From contig NZ_JADJCO010000005.1 in NCBI RefSeq assembly GCF_016703145.1, positions 434,001 through 498,000 on the forward strand: 64,000 nt of DNA, in the 5' to 3' direction. Positions 57,133-64,000 of the stretch are shown piece after piece. Under the pieces are notes generated by a model. That model worked only from the letters and a program-made list of their open reading frames with translations, was not told the DNA's origin and ran no database searches. Numbering within the stretch: the first letter of the stretch is position 1; every line of letters begins with the position of its first letter. The translations under genes were made by a program, and so were the position numbers. This DNA comes from Ottowia sp. Lineage in GTDB: Bacteria > Pseudomonadota > Gammaproteobacteria > Burkholderiales > Burkholderiaceae_C.

Positions 57133-57168
57133 AAAAAACCTGCGTGCCTTGCGGCACGCAGGTTTTTT
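57133..57168. terminator. bidirectional intrinsic terminator
   Basis: AAAAAACCTGCGTGCC (57133-57148) and GGCACGCAGGTTTTTT (57153-57168) form a perfect 16-bp stem around TTGC. A-run and T-run flank both sides, so it can stop the plus-strand oxidoreductase transcript and the minus-strand cphA1 transcript. Confidence 0.95.
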
Positions 57169-57194
57169 CCTTTGAGGCAGCCTGATGCGCGTGC

Positions 57195-59864
57195 TCAGGC
57201 CCGCAGGCCCAGTCCGGCGGCCGCGGGCAGGGCGCTGGGCTTGGCCTTGGCGGTCCGCCTGGCGGTGCCGGCCCGGCCCTTGGCGGGCAGCGGCGGGCGC
57301 GCGGCGGCCACGCGGCGCTGGATGTGCGCCAGCGCTTCCTCGACCTGGTCGATCAGGATCAGGCACAGATCGCCCGGCTGCAGGCGGTCCATGGCGTGGT
57401 CGATGGCGTCGAACTCGCCGATGACTTCCTCGACGAGCCGCGTGCGCGCCGCACCCTCCAGACCCTGGCGCAGCAGCCCCAACACCTCGCCGTCGGCGCG
57501 GCCGCGCTGGCAGGCGTCCTGGTACAGGAACACCTCGTCGAACGCCGCGCCCAGGATGCGGGTCTGCGCGCGGATGTCCTCGTCGCGCCGGTCGCCGGCG
57601 CCGCTGATGACGACCGAGCGGCGGCGCGCCGGCATGTTGTCCACGCCGTTCACCAGCGCCGCGATGGCGTCCGGGTTGTGCCCGTAGTCGGCGATCACCG
57701 TGGCGCCCTGGTGGTCGAACACGTTGAAGCGGCCCGGCACGCCGTGCAGGTCGCTGATGAAGGAGGCCAGGCCCTTCTGCACGGCTTCCCAGGGCACGTT
57801 CACGGCCCAGGCCGCTGCCACCGAGGCCATCACGTTCTCGACCTGGAAGCCGATCTGGCCCTTGCGCGTGAGCGGCACGCGCGCCAGGGGCAGGCGTTTC
57901 TCGAAGCGGCCTTCGGCGCACACGAGGTTGCCCTGGTCGATGAACACCACGCGCTGGCCCTGGGCGCGGTGCGTCTCGATGACCGGGTGGTGGCCGTCCT
58001 GGGCGAAGAAGGTCACGCTGCCCGGGCAGTGCGGCGCCATGGCGGCCACGGCCGGGTCGGCGGCGTTGAGCACGGCGGTGCCGGTGGGCGCCACGTTCAG
58101 CACGATCACGCGCTTGAGCACCGACAGGTCTTCCAGCGTGGTGATGTAGTTCAGGCCCAGGTGGTCGCCGGCGCCCATGTTGGTGACGATGGCCACTTGG
58201 CAGCGGTCGAAGGCCAGGCCCTCGCGCAGCAGGCCGCCGCGCGCCGTCTCCAGCACGGCGGCGTCCACGTCCGGGTGGGCGAGCACGTTGCGCGCGCTGC
58301 GCGGGCCGGAGCAGTCGCCCGAGTCGATCTGGCGCCCGTTCACGTACACGCCGTCGGTGTTGGTCATGCCCACGCGCAGGCCCTGCGCCTTGAGCAGGTG
58401 CGCGGTCAGGCGCACGGTGGTGGTCTTGCCGTTGGTGCCGGTGACGGCGATCACCGGGATGCGGCCGTCGTCGCCGTGGGGGTACATGTGCGCGATCACC
58501 GCCTCGCCGACGCCGCGGCCCTTGCCGAACGAGGGGCTGATGTGCATGCGCAGGCCGGGCGCGGCGTTGACCTCGACGATGCCGCCGCTCTGCTCTTCCA
58601 GCGGCCGGATGACGGTCTCGCACACCACGTCCACGCCGCAGATGTCCAGGCCCACCATCTGCGCCGCCTCGACGGCGCGCGCGGCAACCTCGGGGTGGAC
58701 GCTGTCGGTCACGTCGGTGGCGGTGCCGCCGGTGGACAGGTTGGCGTTGTTGCGCAGCACCACGCGCTGGCCCCTGACGGGCACCGATTCGGGCGTCAGA
58801 TCCTGGACGGCCAGGCGCGCCTCGGCGATGGCGTCGATGCGAATCTTCGTCAGTGAGGTGCCGTGACCCTCGCCGCGGCGCGGGTCCTTGTTGACCTTGG
58901 CCACCAGCTCGCGCACGGTATGGACGCCGTCGCCGATCACCAGCGGCGGATCGCGGCGGGCGGCGGCCACCAGCTTGTCGCCCACCACCAGCAGGCGGAA
59001 GTCATGGCCGGGCAGGTATTTCTCGACCATCACGCCGCCGTACCGGGCCGCGGCCTGGTAGGCGGCGTCGAGTTGCGCGCGCTCGGTGATGCCCACCGTG
59101 ACGCCCTTGCCCTGGTTGCCGTCCTGCGGCTTGAGCACGACCGGAAAACCGATGTCCAGCGCCGCCGCCCAGGCGTCTTCCAGGTCGGCCGCCGGCCGGC
59201 CCATCGGCACCGGCACGCCGGCCGAGTGCAGCAGCTTCTTGGTCAGGTCCTTGTCCTGGGCGATGGATTCAGCGATGGCGCTGGTGCCATCGACCTCGGC
59301 GGCCTGGATGCGGCGCTGCCTGCTGCCCCAGCCCAGTTGCACCAGGCTGCCGCTGGTCAGGCGCTTGATGGGGATGCCGCGCGCGATGGCGGCATCGACG
59401 ATGGCGCCGGTGGAGGGGCCCAGGCGCTCGTCCTCGTCCAGCTCGCGCAGCTCGGCCAGCGCGGCGGCGGTGTCGAAGGCGCCGCCCTCGGCCGCCGCGC
59501 GGCACAGGGCCTGCGCCTTGTCGAAGGCCAGCCGGCCGACGGTTTCCTCGGTGTACTGCACGGCGACCTGGAAGGTGCCCGCGACCTCGGTCGGCGTGGT
59601 GCGGCTGAAGGTGACCGGGCAACCGGCCTCGGCCTGCAGCGCCAGGGCGGTCAGCTCCAGCGCGTGCGCCAGGGAGATCGGCACGCTGGGTTTGTTGGCG
59701 TGCAGCGCGCCGACGGAGGGGAAGAGTTCGCGCAGGCGTTGTTCGAACGCCGGCGTGGCGCGCAGGTCGCGCTCGGCTGCGTCGCAGGTGACCACGGCCT
59801 CGATGGCCGTATGACGGCTCCAGAGGTTGGGGCCGCGCAGCGCGCGAATGCGGGTGACTTCCAT
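57195..59864 (-). CDS. cphA: cyanophycin synthetase CphA1
   Basis: CphA polymerises Asp and Arg into cyanophycin, a nitrogen reserve, using two ATP sites. The 889-residue enzyme has an N-terminal domain (MEVTRIRALRGPNLWSRHTA). An ATP-grasp domain (~residues 215-475) has FPVVLKPQDGNQGKGV and GIVEVNAAPGLRMH. A Mur-ligase-like domain has an intact P-loop, VTGTNGKTTT (~473-482), for Arg addition. The C-terminal tail is unusually Ala/Arg/Lys-rich. ATG 59864 follows AGGACCTTTC. It lies 53 bp downstream of cphA2 on the same strand and ends at a strong terminator. Confidence 0.96.
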   Translation of the reverse strand: MEVTRIRALRGPNLWSRHTAIEAVVTCDAAERDLRATPAFEQRLRELFPSVGALHANKPSVPISLAHALELTALALQAEAGCPVTFSRTTPTEVAGTFQVAVQYTEETVGRLAFDKAQALCRAAAEGGAFDTAAALAELRELDEDERLGPSTGAIVDAAIARGIPIKRLTSGSLVQLGWGSRQRRIQAAEVDGTSAIAESIAQDKDLTKKLLHSAGVPVPMGRPAADLEDAWAAALDIGFPVVLKPQDGNQGKGVTVGITERAQLDAAYQAAARYGGVMVEKYLPGHDFRLLVVGDKLVAAARRDPPLVIGDGVHTVRELVAKVNKDPRRGEGHGTSLTKIRIDAIAEARLAVQDLTPESVPVRGQRVVLRNNANLSTGGTATDVTDSVHPEVAARAVEAAQMVGLDICGVDVVCETVIRPLEEQSGGIVEVNAAPGLRMHISPSFGKGRGVGEAVIAHMYPHGDDGRIPVIAVTGTNGKTTTVRLTAHLLKAQGLRVGMTNTDGVYVNGRQIDSGDCSGPRSARNVLAHPDVDAAVLETARGGLLREGLAFDRCQVAIVTNMGAGDHLGLNYITTLEDLSVLKRVIVLNVAPTGTAVLNAADPAVAAMAPHCPGSVTFFAQDGHHPVIETHRAQGQRVVFIDQGNLVCAEGRFEKRLPLARVPLTRKGQIGFQVENVMASVAAAWAVNVPWEAVQKGLASFISDLHGVPGRFNVFDHQGATVIADYGHNPDAIAALVNGVDNMPARRRSVVISGAGDRRDEDIRAQTRILGAAFDEVFLYQDACQRGRADGEVLGLLRQGLEGAARTRLVEEVIGEFDAIDHAMDRLQPGDLCLILIDQVEEALAHIQRRVAAARPPLPAKGRAGTARRTAKAKPSALPAAAGLGLRA

Positions 59865-59917
59865 GAAAGGTCCTGACCTGTTGGGGAGCTGATGGTTGAA
59901 ACGGCCGAGCTGGCCAT

Positions 59918-62221
59918 TCAGTGCACAGCGCTGGTGTGACGTGGTTCGCCGAAATGCAACAAGCCGGCACGGATCAGGTCGGTGGGCAAGCCCAGCGCCC
60001 ACGCCGCCGCCACGGCGGCCAGCACATGCGGGCGGGCGTCCTGCGGCCCCTCGGCGGTGATGGCCGCGAAGACGGGGGCCGACAGGTTGACCAGCGGCAC
60101 CTCGGTGGCGCCGTGGGCCAGCACCACGCTCGATTCGCGCGCGAACACGGCCCGGCCCTTGCGGGCGCGGTGCGCGGCCAGGGCGGCGCTGTCCGGGTCC
60201 AGGCTGTAGAGCAGCACTTCGCCATCGGAGTAGTCGGCCAGGGCCAGTACCTCGGCGTCGTCGGCGTTCAGCACGGCAGCGCCCTGAGGCAGCACCACAT
60301 CTATCTGGGTGCGGACGATGCCTGGCATTTGGTCAGCCTCGGTGACGTAGAGGTCGCTCAAGCCCTGCGGACCCGGCATGGCCATCACCACGCCGACCTG
60401 GCAGCGGTCGTAGGGCAGGCCCTCGGTCAGGATGTGGCGCGGCGAGGTTTCCAGCACGGCGGCCTTCACCGTGCGGTTGATCAACATGCACTCGCCGGGC
60501 TCGAAGCCCAGCGCGCCGTGCGGCGACAGTTGCCGCCGGCCCAGGAACAGGCCGTCGCGGCAGGCCAGGGCGGTCTGCCAGCCATGAAGCTGCAGCAGCG
60601 ACGCCGCCAGCCGCGCGGCGAGCGAGCTCTGGCCGTCGCCGATGAGGCCGACGATGGGCACGCGGCCGGTGTCGCCGCCGGGAAACAGATGGCTCACGAT
60701 GGCATCGCCGACCGGCTGCGCGCGGCCTACGGCGGGCTTCAGGTGCATCAGCAAGCCGGGACCGGCGTTGACCTCGACGATCGCGCCGCCCTGCGGCGCC
60801 AGTGGCTGGCCGATGTCCTCCACCACCAGGTCGATGCCGGCGATGTCCAGGCCCACCACGCGCGCGGCCAGGCCCATCTGCTCGGCGATGTCGGGATGGA
60901 CCAGGCCGGTCACGTCGTTGGCCATGTTGCCGGTGCGTTCCACCACCGCCGTCTGGCCGCGCCGCAGCACGCTGTCGGCCGTCAGGCCCTGGCGCTGCAG
61001 TTCGAGCTGGGTGACGGGGTTCTCGTGCACCAGGATGACGTCGAGCGGGAACTGCTCCTCCGCGCCGCGCCGGGGGTCGGAGTTGACCTGGGTGTCGATC
61101 AGTTGCGCGATGGCCGAGCGGCCGTCGCCGCTGACGCGCGTGATCTCGCCGCGCGTGGCCGCCACCACCTTGCCGCCCACCACCAGCAGGCGGTGCTCCT
61201 GGCCGGGGATGAAGCGCTCGACGATCACCTCGGAGCCTTCCTTCTCGGCGGCGGCGAAGGCGTCCTCGATTTCCTGGTGCGTGTGCAGGTTGAGCGACAC
61301 GCCGCGCGCGTGGTTGCCGTCCGAGGGCTTGATGACCACGGGCAGGCCGATGCCTTCGGCCGTGTCCCACGCCTCGGCGGCGGAGGCCACGGTGCGGCCC
61401 TCGGGTACCGGCACGCCGGCGGCGGACAGCAGCTGCTTGGTCAGGTCCTTGTCGCGCGAGATGCCTTCGGCGATGGCGCTGGTGCGGTCGGTCTCGGCGG
61501 TCCAGATGCGGCGCTGCGCGGCGCCGTAGCCGAGTTGCACGAGATTGCCTTCGTTCAGGCGGATGGCTGGGATGTCGCGCTCGGCGGCGGCCTCGACGAT
61601 GCAGGCCGTGCTGGGGCCCAGGCAGCGCCGGTCCACCAGGTCGGTCAGCGTGGCGATGGCGGCGGTGACGTCGTACGGGCGGTCGTTGATGGCCGCCATG
61701 ACCAGGTCGCGCGCCGATTCCAGCGCCCGTTTGCCGATGGCCTCGTCACGGGTGCGGATCACCACCTTGTACACGCCACGCTCGTGCGTCATGCGCGCCT
61801 TGCCGAAGCCGGTCTTCATGCCGGCCTGGGTCTGCAGCTCCAGCGCCACGTGCTCCAGGATGTGACCCGGCCAGGTGCCGTCGCGCAGGCGCATCAGGAA
61901 GCCGCCGCGCCGGCCGACGCTGCAGCGGTGTTCGATCAGGCCCGGCAGCCAGGCGGCCAGGCGGTCGTAGAAGCCGGGCAGGGTGTTGGAGGGGAAGTCT
62001 TCCAGCGCGCCGATGTCGACGATGGCCTCGATCACCGGGCGGTAGGTCCAGACGTTGGGGCCGCGCAGATAGGCCATGCGGCGGATCACGATGTCGGCGA
62101 AGCCGCGGGGCGGCTGCGCCGCGGCCGATGCGGCGGCCGTCTCGGCCAGGGCCTCGCAAGTGCGGGGATACAATCCGCCCCCGCTGGGCGAGCCGTGCTC
62201 GCCTTGGTCGATTCGCCTCAT
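59918..62221 (-). CDS. CphA2-type cyanophycin synthetase with degenerate Mur-ligase P-loop
   Basis: This paralogue of CphA is about 767 residues from ATG 62221. Conserved sequence begins near MAYLRGPNVWTYRPVIEAIV (residue 49), so a start between 62221 and 62077 is possible. The ATP-grasp domain is intact (LPVVIKPSDGNHARGVSLNL, GGAIVEVNAGPGLLMHLKP). The Mur-ligase P-loop reads GLIGDGQSSLAARL instead of GTNGKTT and the final domain is short. The same loss characterises CphA2 enzymes, which polymerise beta-Asp-Arg dipeptides with one ATP site. It is co-directional with cphA1, 53 bp upstream of it, and divergent from an ABC transporter. Confidence 0.9.
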   Translation of the reverse strand: MRRIDQGEHGSPSGGGLYPRTCEALAETAAASAAAQPPRGFADIVIRRMAYLRGPNVWTYRPVIEAIVDIGALEDFPSNTLPGFYDRLAAWLPGLIEHRCSVGRRGGFLMRLRDGTWPGHILEHVALELQTQAGMKTGFGKARMTHERGVYKVVIRTRDEAIGKRALESARDLVMAAINDRPYDVTAAIATLTDLVDRRCLGPSTACIVEAAAERDIPAIRLNEGNLVQLGYGAAQRRIWTAETDRTSAIAEGISRDKDLTKQLLSAAGVPVPEGRTVASAAEAWDTAEGIGLPVVIKPSDGNHARGVSLNLHTHQEIEDAFAAAEKEGSEVIVERFIPGQEHRLLVVGGKVVAATRGEITRVSGDGRSAIAQLIDTQVNSDPRRGAEEQFPLDVILVHENPVTQLELQRQGLTADSVLRRGQTAVVERTGNMANDVTGLVHPDIAEQMGLAARVVGLDIAGIDLVVEDIGQPLAPQGGAIVEVNAGPGLLMHLKPAVGRAQPVGDAIVSHLFPGGDTGRVPIVGLIGDGQSSLAARLAASLLQLHGWQTALACRDGLFLGRRQLSPHGALGFEPGECMLINRTVKAAVLETSPRHILTEGLPYDRCQVGVVMAMPGPQGLSDLYVTEADQMPGIVRTQIDVVLPQGAAVLNADDAEVLALADYSDGEVLLYSLDPDSAALAAHRARKGRAVFARESSVVLAHGATEVPLVNLSAPVFAAITAEGPQDARPHVLAAVAAAWALGLPTDLIRAGLLHFGEPRHTSAVH

Positions 62222-62301
62222 GATGGAGTGCGCTCGCTTTCCTTGAATTTCTCTTTGGAAGGGCCGCTGCCTGACGTTGCCGGCCCGCTTTTCTCGAACC
62301 C

Positions 62302-64000
62302 ATGCCGCTTCAAATCACCCCAGCGTCCAGTCCGGCCGGAGGCTTGGTCCCGGCGTCCGAGCAGGCGGGGGTGCCGCTGCGACCCTCAGAGAACGTACGG
62401 GGCACGCTGGAAGTTGACCTGGATGCGCGCCTGCGCTTCGGCGACGGGCTGATCCTGATTACAGATCAACGGCTTATCGCGCGGTTTCCGGATGAAACCG
62501 GGTGGCACGCCTGGGAATTGAACCCCGGTCTGGCCCTGGGCCACCACGACCACGCCGGCGTCGGCACGCTGGAACTGCGCGACGGCACGGGCCTGCTGGC
62601 CGCCTGGCGCTACACCCTCGGGCACAACCCCGCCGCGCTGAGGCTGCTGGGCCAGTTCGAGCAGGCCATGGCCGAGCTGGCCACGCGCGCCGCCGGCCGC
62701 GCCGAGGCGCCGCCTGCCGACGACCCGGACGAACCGGCCGCCGAGGAGGAGGGCGACGCCGATGCCCCCGCCGACGACAAGCCGCCGTCCACCTGGACGC
62801 TGCTGCGCCTGTGGCGCTTCGCCCATCCCTACCGCTGGCCCTTGCTGGCGGCCTTTCTGCTGACGCTCGCCAGCACCGCGGCCACCCTGGTGCCGCCGTA
62901 CCTGACCATCCCGCTGATGGACAAGGTGTTGATCCCCTTCCAGAGCGGGCAGCAGATCGATACCGACCTGGTCGCCTGGCTGTTGCTGGGCCTGCTGGGC
63001 TCGGCCCTGGTGGCCTGGGTGCTGGGCTGGGCACGCACCTATATCCTGGCGCTGGTGTCCGAGCGCATGGGTGCCGACCTGCGCACCACCACCTACGAAC
63101 ATTTGCTCAAGCTTTCACTTGAGTACTTCGGCGGCCGGCGCACCGGCGACCTGATGGCGCGCATCGGCTCGGAGACCGATCGCATCAACGTCTTCCTGTC
63201 GCTGCACCTGCTGGATTTCGCCACCGACGTGCTGATGATCCTGATGACGGCGGCGATCCTGTTCTCCATCGACCCCACGCTGGCGCTGGTGACGCTGGTG
63301 CCGCTGCCCTTCATCGGCTGGATGATCCACGTCGTGCGCGACCGGCTGCGCACCGGCTTCGAGAAGATCGACCGCGTGTGGTCCGAGGTCACCAACGTGC
63401 TGGCCGACACCATCCCCGGCATCCGCGTCGTCAAGGCCTTCGCGCAGGAAGACCGCGAGGCCCAGCGCTTCAAAAGTGCCAATCACCACAATCTGGCCGT
63501 CAACGACAAGCTGAACAAGCTGTGGTCGCTGTTCTCGCCCACCGTCACGCTGCTGACCGAGATCGGCCTGCTGGTGGTGTGGGCCTTCGGCATCTGGCTG
63601 GTCAGCCGCCAGCAGATCACCGTCGGCGTGCTGACGGCCTTCCTGGCCTACATCGGGCGCTTCTACGCGCGGCTGGACTCGATGAGCCGCATCGTCTCGG
63701 TGACGCAGAAGGCGGCTTCGGGCACCAAGCGCATCTTCGAGATCCTCGACCACGTCTCCAGCGTGCCCGAGGCCTCCAACCCCGTGCCGCTGGGCCGGGT
63801 GCAGGGCCGCATCACCGTGCGCGACGCCAGCTTCCGCTACGGCAACCGCAGCGTCATACGCCACCTCGACCTGGACATCGCCCCCGGCGAGATGGTCGGC
63901 CTGGTCGGCCACAGCGGTTCGGGCAAGAGCACCATGGTCAACTTGATCTGCCGCTTCTACGACGTCAGCGACGGCGCCATCGCCATCGACGGCATCGACA
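62302..64000 (+). CDS. ABC transporter permease/ATPase, cyanophycin-linked (runs off window)
   Basis: From ATG 62302 the frame stays open to the window edge (566 codons). Residues ~1-125 form a soluble N-terminal domain with a PH-like beta pattern (GDGLILITDQRLIARFPDET). An acidic linker (DDPDEPAAEEEGDADAPADD) follows. Six membrane helices (~180-470) and an ATPase domain with Walker A GHSGSGKST (residues 536-544) complete the visible part. The ABC signature and Walker B lie outside. This composite exporter is found beside cphA genes in betaproteobacteria, usually followed by a DUF1854 gene. Substrate unknown. It is divergent from cphA2 across 80 bp. Confidence 0.9.
   Translation, partial: MPLQITPASSPAGGLVPASEQAGVPLRPSENVRGTLEVDLDARLRFGDGLILITDQRLIARFPDETGWHAWELNPGLALGHHDHAGVGTLELRDGTGLLAAWRYTLGHNPAALRLLGQFEQAMAELATRAAGRAEAPPADDPDEPAAEEEGDADAPADDKPPSTWTLLRLWRFAHPYRWPLLAAFLLTLASTAATLVPPYLTIPLMDKVLIPFQSGQQIDTDLVAWLLLGLLGSALVAWVLGWARTYILALVSERMGADLRTTTYEHLLKLSLEYFGGRRTGDLMARIGSETDRINVFLSLHLLDFATDVLMILMTAAILFSIDPTLALVTLVPLPFIGWMIHVVRDRLRTGFEKIDRVWSEVTNVLADTIPGIRVVKAFAQEDREAQRFKSANHHNLAVNDKLNKLWSLFSPTVTLLTEIGLLVVWAFGIWLVSRQQITVGVLTAFLAYIGRFYARLDSMSRIVSVTQKAASGTKRIFEILDHVSSVPEASNPVPLGRVQGRITVRDASFRYGNRSVIRHLDLDIAPGEMVGLVGHSGSGKSTMVNLICRFYDVSDGAIAIDGID

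Overview
This window looks like a chromosomal stretch from a high-GC betaproteobacterium of the order Burkholderiales, most likely family Comamonadaceae. The case rests on strong G/C third-position bias, Bug-type tricarboxylate-binding proteins, a CphA1/CphA2 pair beside a cyanophycin-linked ABC transporter, and a short dispersed intergenic repeat that I associate with that family. No rRNA, tRNA or CRISPR array was recognised.

Layout. 0.2-7.3 kb: aconitase (acnA), a two-subunit isoquinoline-oxidoreductase-type molybdenum enzyme and an FAD monooxygenase. 7.3-20.9 kb: a patchy catabolic island holding three TauD/TfdA-type dioxygenases, two AraC-type regulators, an epoxide-hydrolase-like protein, a cupin dioxygenase, an acyl-CoA ligase and two Bug binding proteins. 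The island also holds a 159-bp hairpin element, a duplicated hydrolase fragment, an internally deleted oxidoreductase relic and frameshifted MFS and Bug genes. 21-24 kb: a hydroxyacid reductase, a DNA-methyltransferase relic and a solitary HipA/YjjJ-type kinase with two palindromes upstream. 24-27 kb: rmuC, an MFS transporter and a RidA protein.

27-40 kb: two sets of circularly permuted ATP-grasp/alpha-E proteins flank comEC. One set is a fused protein with a small transglutaminase and a giant DUF2126 transglutaminase that carries a frameshift; the other is a split pair. 40-43.9 kb: a small accessory patch with a DHFR-like protein, an NTF2-like protein, a trypsin-like protease, an M15 peptidase and a broken glycine-zipper gene. 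44-49 kb: a MoxR-DUF58-TgpA-MltB gene row. 49-57 kb: a deacetylase, an MscS channel, etfBA, an acyl-CoA dehydrogenase, an IS1-type element and a nitronate-monooxygenase-like protein. 57-64 kb: cphA1 and cphA2 with a divergent ABC transporter that runs off the window.

The most unusual signal is the ~60-bp dispersed repeat (about 12 copies). Four copies lie inside reading frames, all in the same orientation and the same codon phase: within acnA, within comEC, as the signal peptide of mltB, and as the N-terminus of the DUF58 gene. The other notable theme is the concentration of peptide-bond chemistry (two amidoligase sets, three transglutaminases, two cyanophycin synthetases). All similarity statements are by eye; no searches were run.
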